Shown here piece after piece: positions 18,916 to 26,924 of a DNA stretch of 64,000 nucleotides. Below the pieces are notes generated by a model, which did no database searches, was not told where the DNA came from, and saw nothing but the letters and a program-made list of their open reading frames with translations. Every line of letters starts with the position of its first letter. The stretch's first letter is position 1. Source of the stretch: JACRAR01 sp041674385 (GTDB taxonomy: Bacteria; Pseudomonadota; Gammaproteobacteria; Burkholderiales; Rhodocyclaceae); assembly GCA_041674385.1 (NCBI GenBank), contig JBAYVU010000002.1:140400-204399 (forward strand), in the 5' to 3' direction. The translations under genes and the position numbers were made by a program.

Positions 18916-19160
18916 TTCGCGCTAACGATGATCAGGTCGGCTTCCGCCTGACGCAGCATCACATCCGTGGCGCCGAGGCGGACATGCAACGGCCCCGCCC
19001 AGCGTCCGCGACGCATCAACTGGATGCGTTGGCCGATGCGAAAGCCCAAGGCAGCAAGCCGATAATGCAGTGCCTCATTCGCATGAACGGCGGAAATCAC
19101 GGCCTCCTGGCCGGGATCCAGATCGCTGAGCGAATGGTTATTTGGGTTATTTGATTTCAT
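18912..19160 (-). CDS. feoA: Ferrous iron transport protein A
   Basis: 82-residue SH3-like FeoA that assists FeoB. The core DLDPGQEAVI...RLAALGFRIGQRIQLMRRG...VRLGATDVMLRQAEADLI is typical. The chosen ATG at 19160 gives the normal small size; the frame is open much further upstream but that part has no FeoA character. The start lies just downstream of a Fur-box-like palindrome at 19176-19196. Confidence 0.94.
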   Translation of the reverse strand: MKSNNPNNHSLSDLDPGQEAVISAVHANEALHYRLAALGFRIGQRIQLMRRGRWAGPLHVRLGATDVMLRQAEADLIIVSAK

Positions 19161-19175
19161 GCCAAAAACTATAAC

Positions 19176-19196
19176 AAACGAGAACCATTCTCGTTT
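19176..19196 (-). promoter_or_regulatory. Fur box upstream of feoAB
   Basis: A 21-bp near-perfect palindrome, centred on gagaaccattctc, lies 16-36 bp before the feoA start. It resembles the Fur consensus (repeats around gATAATnAT / AATgagAAtcATTctCATT). Fe-loaded Fur binding here would repress feoAB. Inference from sequence and position only. Confidence 0.75.
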
Positions 19197-19300
19197 GATC
19201 TGAATCAAGTTCGATTCAATGATCTGACGAGTGCGGATTGCAGAACCCTGGTAGTCATGCGCAAGCGCGGAAAGGCCAAGGGCTTGGCCTGCCCGCAGCG

Positions 19301-19729
19301 CTAGAACAGCGCTGCTTGTATCCCGGCTTCGCCGCTTCCTGCCAGCGACGGGGAACGCCGCCGCGGCGGCTTGCGGACGGGGGACAGTCTTCGGGCGTCG
19401 GCCAAGGCCATCATGTCGGAAACGAATTCTTGTTGCCCTTCGTCGCAGTAGTCGCCCCATTTTATGTAGAGATGCCGGAGCGCCATGCGCAGCGTATCGC
19501 CGCACAGATTGTTCATCGCTGCATCGATGTCGCGAAACAACGCCTTCTCGTCGAGACAATATGCCTCCGGAAGGTAGAGCGAGGTGGTTGTGGCGTAGGC
19601 GTCGCGGGGAAGTGGCATTTCGAAAATCCGGTTCAGTGCTGAAGCATAGGAGCTATCGACAAATTTGAACATACTCCTTTCGTCCAAATCGATTGTCGGG
19701 AATTGAACCCTAATCGCCCCTGAACTCAT
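19301..19729 (-). CDS. Hypothetical protein
   Basis: 142 codons with no family I recognise. The first about 110 residues look like a plausible soluble globular protein (acidic helices with aromatic residues such as MALRHLYIKWGDYCDEG). The C-terminal 30 are Arg/Pro/Ser-rich and may be disordered or lie after a frame error. The ribosome site is weak. It sits between the feoAB operon and the ankyrin lipoprotein with gaps of 140 bp and 90 bp, so its operon is unclear. Confidence 0.5.
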   Translation of the reverse strand: MSSGAIRVQFPTIDLDERSMFKFVDSSYASALNRIFEMPLPRDAYATTTSLYLPEAYCLDEKALFRDIDAAMNNLCGDTLRMALRHLYIKWGDYCDEGQQEFVSDMMALADARRLSPVRKPPRRRSPSLAGSGEAGIQAALF

Positions 19730-19819
19730 TCAATTCTCAAGCTCAAACACGCAGTGGAATTTCGCTTTGCATTTACATTGACCAAAAAAATTTCGTCCTG
19801 GCGGTTTGCCGTTGGCTGC

Positions 19820-21901
19820 TTACTCGGTAAGACATAACAGCGGCTTGAGCACGGCCTTGTCTTGATCCTGAAGCAGCGCGTTGCGCTCCAAGTAGGCGCA
19901 CGCGGTTTGCTGCTTGCCATCGCGCATGCCCGGTTTCGCGCCATGCTGGAGTAGCAGTTGCAGCAACTCGACGTTGCCATTGGCGGCGGCATACATCAGC
20001 GCAGTGCGGCCGCCGATGCCGCCATCTTCGTTGTCGAGGCTGCCGGCGCCGTCCCTATGCCAGGCGATGGTGGCAGCATTCACGCTCGCCCCGGCATCCA
20101 GCAGCAACTGAACGCTGGCAAGCTGGTTGGTTTGCGCCGCCACCATCAATGCGGTCTTGTGCCATTCGTTGCTCGCATTGACGTCAATCCCTGCGGCAAG
20201 CAGTTGCCTGATCGCCTCCGGCACGCGGACTGCGGCCATCAAGGCCGTGTCGCCGGCAGGGCCGAGACCACGGGGACGGTCCGCTGCGGCAAATTCGTAC
20301 CGGATGAAATCGTTGATCACTTCCGGGCCGGCGCGATTGATCAGCGCACTGTGCAGCGTGGCGATGCGCCGGCCACGTTCGAGATCCCCCGGTGCCGGCG
20401 CGACGGCATAGCGCGGCTGGTAGTTGGCAAAGGGCGCCAACGGTGCGGCGGCGGTGACGGCATAATCGCCCAGCGATTCGGCGGCACGGTCGATCACGTC
20501 GATCAACAGCAGATCGGCAGCCGCTGCGGCCTCGTCCGGCTTCAGGCCCTGCGTTCGCTGGAACACGGTGATCAACTCGGCCTGCGCCGGCTGGATCAGC
20601 GGCATCAGGCGGCGGTAATGAAGCTTGCTCGGCACGTTGCGCTCCGACCAGTTGAAGATGGCCTCGAGCGCAGCGTCATGGCGCTGGCGCAGCGCGCCAG
20701 TACGTCCAAAGCGCTCGGCATCGGCGAGCACCACCAGCGGCATGTTGAAGAGTATCCATTCGGTTTCGCGCTGGAGCAAGGTCTCGTCGCGGCGTTCGTC
20801 CGCCGCAAGATTGCCGATGATGTCGCCCGACAGCACGTCGAGCGCGGCGGCGAGTTCCTTGTATGCCGGCAGGTTGTCGAAAGTTTTGTGTATCGGCGGC
20901 GTCAGATAGGTCTGGTAAAGACAACGTGGTTGCGCACTGCCTCCGCTCACGTCATAGAGGCCGGCGTATGCCGATTCGCCGCGCGCACCGGCGGAGTAGT
21001 AACCCCAGGTTTCGGTGGCAAGCGCATAGCGGCGCAGCGTATTGTCCGACACAAGGCCGAACACATCGATGGCGGCATAATCGCGCGTCTGCGACGACAT
21101 GCTGCCAAAACGCCCCCCCGAATTGGGCAACTGGGAAATCCACTCGCCCAAGGAGTTGTCGTTGATTCGCGCTTGGCCGTCAATGCCGAGGCCATAGGCA
21201 CGCATCTGGTAACTCGCATAGGGGCCGGCGTCGTTCAGCGCCACGTCGTAGCGGTGGCCTTCGCTACTGGCGCTGGCGACGCCATGCGAACCGGCGATTT
21301 GAGCAAAGCCGCCCATGCGCGAAAAATCGAGTGCGCCGTTGTCGCTTATCGCATCGTTGAAGCGCTTGGCAAAATCGCGGCAAATCGCCGGGTCGCGATC
21401 ATCCACGACGCGGAACTCGACATAGGCGCCGAGCGGGTGAAACCTCGCACCGATCAGCTTGCGTGCTTGCGGCTGCGGCCAGGCTTTGAGTTCGGCGATG
21501 CGTGCGGCATAACGGGTCTTGAGGCAGCTGACTTGTGCCGGGTCAGGCTTGCCGATGCCAAGGCGCGTGTCCGCCACCTGGCATTGCGGGGCACGGCTCA
21601 GCAGCCAGCGGCGCTGGTTGGCGATGAGTTGCATGCGCCCGACCAGGTCGAGGGAACGCAGGTTTTGCCGATAGGACTGCGCCATCTCATGATCCAAAGC
21701 AGAAAGCATTTCGTCGGCGCAGACCACCTCCTGGAGCGGCTTCTCGGCCTCCCTGCACTCGAAGCTGGCCTTGTGGCCCGCCACCACCGGCTGCGGCTCG
21801 CTGACCGGGCGGAGCGCGATTTTTTGCGGCGTGGATGCGCAGCCGGACAGCAGGATGGCGATGACGGCCGCAATAGTTTTTCGATGTAAGCGCTTCATCA
21901 A
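19820..21901 (-). CDS. Lipoprotein with LprI-like domain and C-terminal ankyrin repeats
   Basis: 693-residue predicted lipoprotein: signal peptide followed by the lipobox LLSGC (Cys at about residue 21). Residues about 48-110 (CREAEKPLQEVVCADEMLSALDHEMAQSY...NQRRWLLSRAPQC) match the LprI/DUF1311 pattern of conserved cysteines. The middle is unrecognised. The last about 150 residues contain ankyrin repeats (DTALMAAVRVPEAIRQLLAAGIDVNAS, HKTALMVAAQTNQLASVQLLLDAGASVNA, RTALMYAAANGNVELLQLLLQHGAKP). It lies 10 nt after tonB, so it is probably the last gene of exbB-exbD-tonB. A periplasmic, protein-binding role is an inference. Confidence 0.85.
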   Translation of the reverse strand: MMKRLHRKTIAAVIAILLSGCASTPQKIALRPVSEPQPVVAGHKASFECREAEKPLQEVVCADEMLSALDHEMAQSYRQNLRSLDLVGRMQLIANQRRWLLSRAPQCQVADTRLGIGKPDPAQVSCLKTRYAARIAELKAWPQPQARKLIGARFHPLGAYVEFRVVDDRDPAICRDFAKRFNDAISDNGALDFSRMGGFAQIAGSHGVASASSEGHRYDVALNDAGPYASYQMRAYGLGIDGQARINDNSLGEWISQLPNSGGRFGSMSSQTRDYAAIDVFGLVSDNTLRRYALATETWGYYSAGARGESAYAGLYDVSGGSAQPRCLYQTYLTPPIHKTFDNLPAYKELAAALDVLSGDIIGNLAADERRDETLLQRETEWILFNMPLVVLADAERFGRTGALRQRHDAALEAIFNWSERNVPSKLHYRRLMPLIQPAQAELITVFQRTQGLKPDEAAAAADLLLIDVIDRAAESLGDYAVTAAAPLAPFANYQPRYAVAPAPGDLERGRRIATLHSALINRAGPEVINDFIRYEFAAADRPRGLGPAGDTALMAAVRVPEAIRQLLAAGIDVNASNEWHKTALMVAAQTNQLASVQLLLDAGASVNAATIAWHRDGAGSLDNEDGGIGGRTALMYAAANGNVELLQLLLQHGAKPGMRDGKQQTACAYLERNALLQDQDKAVLKPLLCLTE

Positions 21902-21910
21902 TGTCTCCTC

Positions 21911-22603
21911 TTATTTCGTCCGGAAGATCTGCACGCCGTAAATCACATAGGATTCCGCGCCCTGATCGGGCGGCGGCGGGTAGGGACCGGATTTGCGCAA
22001 TGCCTCGTCGGCAGCGGCATCGAGCTTTTCGATGCCGCAGGGTTCTATCTTGTACGACAGCATATTGCCGTTACGATCGATGGTAATTTCATAGCTGATG
22101 AAGCACTGCTGGATCAGCACCTTGGGATCGCCCTTGAAGCCGCGCGGCGCCTCGTACACCGCGTCGGTCGGATAGCGCATGTTGGCGACGACCCGTCCCT
22201 TGACCTTCGCGGCATAATCGGGCGGCGCCCTTCGCGCTCCCATGACGAAGCTCTTGTTGCTGTTGACTCTCGGCGCCACCCATTCGTCATCCTTGGTCGA
22301 AATCTCGTGCACCGGCGGACCGGGCTCTTCCTTGGGGACAGGGGGCGGGGCGCGCTTGGGCAGGGGCGCCTTTACCGGCTTGATCTCGGGTTTGACTTCT
22401 GGCGGCGGCGGTGGCGGCGGAGGTGGTGGCGGCGGAGCGACCAGCTCGATGCTGATCGCGGACACCTCTTGCAGGGCAAACCCGTCCCCGGCCAGATTGG
22501 CCGAGAGCAGCCACCATAACAGCGCTGCATGCAGCACCAAGGACACGGCCAGCGAACCTGAACGCGCCAACCACCCGGCGGATTTTTTCCCGACGTTGCT
22601 CAA
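21911..22603 (-). CDS. tonB: TonB-like energy transducer
   Basis: 230-residue TonB-type protein. It has an N-terminal membrane anchor (about residues 15-35), a run of 12 prolines followed by a Lys/Pro/Glu-rich spacer that spans the periplasm, and a C-terminal domain ending GVQIFRTK. The C-terminal part has two cysteines (QQCFISYEITIDRNG, EPCGIEKLD), which could form a disulfide. It transmits proton-motive force to outer-membrane receptors with ExbB/ExbD. The C-terminal domain is more TonB/TolA-like than textbook TonB, and no receptor gene is adjacent. Confidence 0.85.
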   Translation of the reverse strand: MSNVGKKSAGWLARSGSLAVSLVLHAALLWWLLSANLAGDGFALQEVSAISIELVAPPPPPPPPPPPPEVKPEIKPVKAPLPKRAPPPVPKEEPGPPVHEISTKDDEWVAPRVNSNKSFVMGARRAPPDYAAKVKGRVVANMRYPTDAVYEAPRGFKGDPKVLIQQCFISYEITIDRNGNMLSYKIEPCGIEKLDAAADEALRKSGPYPPPPDQGAESYVIYGVQIFRTK

Positions 22604-22610
22604 GCTCGAC

Positions 22611-23054
22611 TCACTGCGCCGCGGTTTGGTTGGCGTCTTCGGCGACCAGGCCGATCTTGGTGTAGCCGTCCTTTTGCAGCACGTTCATCACCGCCATCAG
22701 ATGGCCGTACTCGGCATGCATGTCGCCGCGCAGGAAGACGCGCGTCTCCGTGTCGCCCTTGGTCAGGACATGCAGCGCCGCCGATACGCCGCCGAGGCTG
22801 GTGGCCACGTTCTGCACATACACCGTGCCCTGCTTCTGCACGCTGATATACACCGGTTCGGTCGGCGGCGGTTTGGGTGCGGCCGCGTTGGGCGGCAGAT
22901 CCACCGGTACGTCCACGGTCGCCAGCGGTGCCACCACCATGAAGATGATCAACAGTACCAGCATCACATCGACGAACGGGGTGACGTTCATCTCGGCGTT
23001 CTGCTGATAGCTGTGACGCTTGACCTGCGCGCCCGAGCCTAGCTGGATAGTCAT
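22611..23054 (-). CDS. exbD: ExbD biopolymer transport protein
   Basis: 147-residue ExbD/TolR family protein, anchored by one membrane helix (about residues 25-45). The essential Asp is Asp29 in NVTPFVDVMLVLLIIFM. The periplasmic domain follows. With ExbB it forms the proton channel driving TonB. Gaps of 3 nt to exbB and 7 nt to tonB mark an operon. Confidence 0.93.
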   Translation of the reverse strand: MTIQLGSGAQVKRHSYQQNAEMNVTPFVDVMLVLLIIFMVVAPLATVDVPVDLPPNAAAPKPPPTEPVYISVQKQGTVYVQNVATSLGGVSAALHVLTKGDTETRVFLRGDMHAEYGHLMAVMNVLQKDGYTKIGLVAEDANQTAAQ

Positions 23055-23057
23055 GCC

Positions 23058-23849
23058 TTAGCCCGCCGAGTCGAATTTTCGCGAGACGATGGCGATCATT
23101 TCCGCCGAGAAGTTGTCCAGCGCACCGACGAAGCCGTTGATGTCGCGCACGAACTTGTTGTAGATCATGACTGCCGGAATGGCGGCGAAGAGGCCGATGG
23201 CCGTCGCCAGCAACGCTTCGGCGATGCCCGGCGCGACGACCGCGAGGTTCGTCGATTTGCTCACTGCGATATGGGCGAAGCTGTTGAGAATGCCCCACAC
23301 GGTGCCGAACAGGCCGACGAAGGGGGAGGTGGAACCGATGGTCGCCAACACGCCCATCATGTTGCCGAGGCGCGACAACTCGCGTTCCTGCACGACGCCG
23401 GCGCTCAGCGCCATCCGTTGCAGCAGCCGATCGGCCTGGTGCGGTGTCGGCGTGGCGGAGTGGGTGGTGCGAAAACAATTGAGTTCTTCGCAAGCCGCCT
23501 GCCACATCCGGCCCATCGCGCTTTCGTCGTGGGCGTTGGGCAGATCGCGACCGGCGGCCTGCCGGCGAAAACTTTTCAGGAAGATCTCGTTGGCACGGCG
23601 CACGCGCGAGTAGACCAGCGTCTTTTCAAGAAAAACCGCCCAAGTCAGCAAGGAGCAGAAAGCGAGAAAAATCGTCACCGCCTTCACAACGATGTGCGCC
23701 TGCATGAACATTTCGCCGACGCCGAAGTGGGTCGTGGCCGCAGCGGCCTCAGTCTGTGCCCAGACCAGCGGGGCGACACCGAGCGCAAACGTAAGCAACA
23801 GCATCCTCAGCCGGCGGCGGGACAACAGTGGATTTCCGATGATATGCAT
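23058..23849 (-). CDS. exbB: ExbB biopolymer transport protein
   Basis: 263-residue MotA/TolQ/ExbB family protein. A cleavable signal peptide seems to be present (LLLTFALGVAPLVWAQ), as in some ExbB proteins. Three membrane helices follow, with the MotA/TolQ/ExbB core (LATIGSTSPFVGLFGTVWGILNSF and LLATAIGLFAAIPAVMIYNKF). It heads the exbB-exbD-tonB-lipoprotein operon. I could not define a Fur site in front of it. Confidence 0.93.
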   Translation of the reverse strand: MHIIGNPLLSRRRLRMLLLTFALGVAPLVWAQTEAAAATTHFGVGEMFMQAHIVVKAVTIFLAFCSLLTWAVFLEKTLVYSRVRRANEIFLKSFRRQAAGRDLPNAHDESAMGRMWQAACEELNCFRTTHSATPTPHQADRLLQRMALSAGVVQERELSRLGNMMGVLATIGSTSPFVGLFGTVWGILNSFAHIAVSKSTNLAVVAPGIAEALLATAIGLFAAIPAVMIYNKFVRDINGFVGALDNFSAEMIAIVSRKFDSAG

Positions 23850-24063
23850 GTCTCTTCCTGATGTAATTGTTTTAATTTAATGCTTCGTAAACGAATCGGC
23901 CAGAGGCGTGTTCCGCTAGCGCAGTATAAACTGCCTTTGGCTGAACACCTCCAGGCTTGGCCGGCGCCGCTGGAGATGCGGCAGATCAATGCGGGCGCAT
24001 CTCCGCAGCCGATTGTTCAAGGGCGAGGCTCGTTCGCGCCACAAGCTATTTTCGCAAATGTTT

Positions 24064-24417
24064 CTACTTCCCAAGCAGCATTTTCTTGAGATCGCTACAC
24101 GCCTGCTGATTTTCTTTCTTGCAAGCCGCATCAAGCTCTCTCGTCATTTGGGACTGTATTTGAGCTTCGGTGCCTTCGGCATCCGGCTCTTTCCCTTCCG
24201 AGGCGGCTTTATACCCCTGCATGAATGACTCCAAAGTAGGGGCAGAAGAATCCGCTTGGCCTGCCACGCCGGAATCCGATGAACATTTCGCCACGCAAAT
24301 GGCGCGCTGACGTCCGCTTTGGGTGCAATCGTTCAGACACTGCCGATCCACGTCGGCCAAGCAGGCTGCCGACGCCATCAGCATGGCAAGGATAAACGCT
24401 ATCTTGTTTCTCATCAT
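24064..24417 (-). CDS. Small secreted cysteine-rich protein
   Basis: 117-residue protein with an N-terminal signal peptide (hydrophobic residues about 6-20, LADV cleavage zone). The mature part has six cysteines in paired spacings (CLNDCTQSGRQRAICVAKC, CKKENQQACSDL), suggesting disulfides. I do not recognise a family. It is probably periplasmic. The 214 bp between it and exbB hold no gene I can support. Confidence 0.65.
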   Translation of the reverse strand: MMRNKIAFILAMLMASAACLADVDRQCLNDCTQSGRQRAICVAKCSSDSGVAGQADSSAPTLESFMQGYKAASEGKEPDAEGTEAQIQSQMTRELDAACKKENQQACSDLKKMLLGK

Positions 24418-24504
24418 GAGAGCCTCACAAAATTGCGGCTGTTTCTCGGTTTGTCCCGTTGATTACCCGTAGTCATGACAATAACATGCTCCCGCGACAA
24501 CAAT

Positions 24505-24885
24505 TCAGCCGCCCATGGCAATTCCCGCCAGAATGCTCAAAAGCAAACCCATGATCGGAAACATGCTAAGAGCGAACCCCAGCGAGCGCGACGCAGGATT
24601 CTTCACATACGCCCGCCAATAGATCGTCCGGCCAACAAGATACACGGCGCCGACGGCGGCAATCCACTCAGGCGACCAGTATTTTGCCGCCAGCCACATC
24701 GATGGAATCAGCGCGACAAGCAGCTCCAGCGTATTCGCGTGCACACGGAAATAGCGCTCAAAGATTTCATGTCCGGTAGTCGCTGGCGCCTTTATGCCAT
24801 AAAGGCCGCGAGCACGACCAACCAACACACTAAACACTATGTACTGAGCCAACGCCAGCGTCATCACTAGATCGAGCCAAATCAT
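24505..24885 (-). CDS. MAPEG family membrane protein
   Basis: 126-residue membrane protein with four hydrophobic helices and the MAPEG pattern (FERYFRVHANTLELLVALIPSMWLAAKY, GRTIYWRAYVKNPASRSLGFALS). The MAPEG family includes glutathione S-transferase-like and eicosanoid-metabolising enzymes; the bacterial role is mostly unknown. The chosen start at 24885 follows a strong aaggaggg ribosome site; an upstream ATG at 24921 has none. Confidence 0.85.
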   Translation of the reverse strand: MIWLDLVMTLALAQYIVFSVLVGRARGLYGIKAPATTGHEIFERYFRVHANTLELLVALIPSMWLAAKYWSPEWIAAVGAVYLVGRTIYWRAYVKNPASRSLGFALSMFPIMGLLLSILAGIAMGG

Positions 24886-24910
24886 CGTTCCCTCCTTGAG
24901 TCGGATAAAT

Positions 24911-25330
24911 CTACCATGCATATCGCCAGAAATACTCGAACTTCAATGTAAGCATTCCCCGGCAATGCCCTGTCGCTATCGGATGTTCGGCTTTAAACAG
25001 CGCCGAACCCAAATCATATCGAAGCTGTGCCCGATAGTCGAAAACTTGGCAAGAATTTGCGCAGGCCGGTCGAGTGCCGGACAGAAAACCGGGAATGGCG
25101 ATGTGAGCGGGCGGCAAGTTGGCAGCGGTGCAGATCGTGCCTGGGAAATCCGCCCCAACCCCACTGATTTTTGAGTCCGTCAAAGGCATTCTCGGCATCG
25201 TCCCGGTCACGATAGAGTTGGCCGAGGCTGAGCACCTCGTAATCCGTGTTGGTGACCAGAACGGCACTCGTAGCCGGTGATGCCTTTGCACCGGCCCACC
25301 GAAAACATTCCGCTTGTTCGACAATAATGC
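24911..25330 (-). pseudogene. Transposase remnant (IS1380/IS4-like DDE type), frameshifted
   Basis: In one minus-strand frame, about 25075-25330 gives AVLVTNTDYEVLSLGQLYRD, then RDDAENAFDGLKNQWGWGGF and HDLHRCQLAARS, strongly resembling the C-terminal half of DDE transposases of the IS1380-like group. The open frame then breaks, and about 24911-24960 reads in another frame (KFEYFWRYAW). No start, no N-terminal half and no clear terminal inverted repeats are visible, so it is a decayed fragment. It is not an active element. Confidence 0.75.
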
Positions 25331-25478
25331 AAATAGCATTGTCCGACTGCGGTTTTTAGGTTAACTGTTCGGCATCATAGGTACATGATGGCGCGGCGGC
25401 GATCTTTGGATTTCCATCGCCCTTAAGACACAGACACCCGCTCTGGGAAACCTCAGCCGTCGGAAGAGCGAATGCCTG

Positions 25479-26774
25479 CTACAGCGATATTGCCTCCCGG
25501 CGGATATGGCGCGCAGCCAGCACAAAGTGCAGGATGGCCAGCAGCGACGCCGCGGTGGTGATTATCATCAAGGCATAACGAAGACTATCAACCCCTGCCG
25601 TCGGCGCAAATAGGTCGCTGACCACGCCAATCAGCAGCGGCCCCAATCCCACCCCGATCACATTATTGACCAGCAGTATCACCGCAGAGGAGATTGCCCG
25701 CATGTGATTCTCCACCAGGCCGTGGGCGACAGTAATGACACAGGCCATATAGAGCATCAGCGTCGAACAGGGCAGAATAAGGCAAACCAGCGCCAGAGTA
25801 CTGCTGCCCGCCGTGAAGGCGGCTAACAGAAAGGGAATCGACAACGCCGCACTCGCGCAGCTGATCCAGAGATACCAGCGTTTATCAATCCGCCCCAGGC
25901 GATCAGCGAGCGGGCCGCCGAAGAATGTTCCTATACCGCCGCCAATGCCCATGATGAGCGCCAGCCAGGTGCCGACGGTGCCCGTGCTCAAACCATGGCA
26001 TCGAATCAGAAAAGAGGGCAGCCAGGTCATCAATCCATAGGCGGTCATCGACCAAAAACCGGCCGCCAACACCATATGGCGGGATGTGCGATTTGACCAG
26101 AGCAGCTTGATGACCTCCGTAATCGAAGCGGAATGATTCGGGGCAATTTCCGTCTGCTTGCGGCCGCTGGCAAATCCCCTTGGCGGCTCTTTCACTGTCA
26201 GACGAATAATCAGCGCAAGCAGAAGACCGGGCATGCCCACGGCAAAAAAAGCCATCCGCCAGCCAAAGAATTCCTGCAGCCAGCCTCCCATGAGAAAACC
26301 GAAGAGTATGCCGATGCTGACGCCGACGTTATAAGTCCCCAACGCCGTTGCGCGCCTGTTGGGCGGGAACATATCCGACAGCATGGAATGTGCAGGCGGC
26401 GTGCAGCCGGCTTCGCCGACACCCACGCCCATGCGCGCCAGCAGCAGCTGCCAGAAATTGTGCACCAGGCCGCAAACAGCGGTCATCACGCTCCACAACC
26501 CCACCGACATGGCAATGATATTGCGGCGCACGCCGTGATCGGCCCAGCGGGCAATCGGCAACCCCAACGACACATAAAAAATGGAAAAGGCAAAGCCGGT
26601 GAGCAATCCCAGCTGGCTATCGGCCAGTCCCAGCTCCCGCTTGATGGGTTCCTGGAGGATGGACAGAATCTGCCGATCGACGATGTTAAAAACATACGCT
26701 GAAGTCAGTACGGCCAGCACATAGTAGCGATAACCCGGCTGCGTATAAGATGTCTCGTTCTGGCTGGTCGCCAT
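25479..26774 (-). CDS. MFS transporter (spinster-like)
   Basis: 431-residue major facilitator transporter with about 12 membrane segments. Features include AYVFNIVDRQILSILQEPIKRELGLADSQLGLLTG, the loop motif PIARWADHGVRRNIIAM, and MGVGVGEAGCTPPAHSMLSDMFPPNRR, which are typical of the spinster-like branch. Substrates of that branch are diverse and often lipophilic or carboxylated. It is a single gene with an own-promoter gap on both sides, so its substrate cannot be read from context. Confidence 0.85.
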   Translation of the reverse strand: MATSQNETSYTQPGYRYYVLAVLTSAYVFNIVDRQILSILQEPIKRELGLADSQLGLLTGFAFSIFYVSLGLPIARWADHGVRRNIIAMSVGLWSVMTAVCGLVHNFWQLLLARMGVGVGEAGCTPPAHSMLSDMFPPNRRATALGTYNVGVSIGILFGFLMGGWLQEFFGWRMAFFAVGMPGLLLALIIRLTVKEPPRGFASGRKQTEIAPNHSASITEVIKLLWSNRTSRHMVLAAGFWSMTAYGLMTWLPSFLIRCHGLSTGTVGTWLALIMGIGGGIGTFFGGPLADRLGRIDKRWYLWISCASAALSIPFLLAAFTAGSSTLALVCLILPCSTLMLYMACVITVAHGLVENHMRAISSAVILLVNNVIGVGLGPLLIGVVSDLFAPTAGVDSLRYALMIITTAASLLAILHFVLAARHIRREAISL

Positions 26775-26868
26775 TGTCTCTTCCCCTCCTTATTCCGGCC
26801 GCCGATTTTAACCGCTATTGAAGCAATACATTACTGACGCATTGTCTCGATGGACTTGCCGGTGGTTT

Positions 26869-26924
26869 AGAGCCTATTTCAGTAGGGAGAGCGGTATGCC
26901 ACTCTCCCTACTGAAATAGGCTCT
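26869..26924. repeat. 23-bp perfect inverted repeat between the MFS gene and cbiA
   Basis: Arms at 26869-26891 and 26902-26924 are perfect inverted copies around a 10-nt loop. The right arm ends on the first base of the cbiA stop codon complement. The flanks lack a T-run on either strand, so it is not a classic intrinsic terminator, although it could end the cob operon transcript or stabilise its 3' end. The arms begin agagcctat/ataggctct, as does the shorter hairpin at 50602-50625. Confidence 0.8.

Noticed and set aside
19958..21889. Plus-strand open frame of 643 codons over the ankyrin lipoprotein
   Set aside because: Antisense to a lipoprotein with a signal peptide, lipobox and ankyrin repeats; the frame itself lacks any family character.
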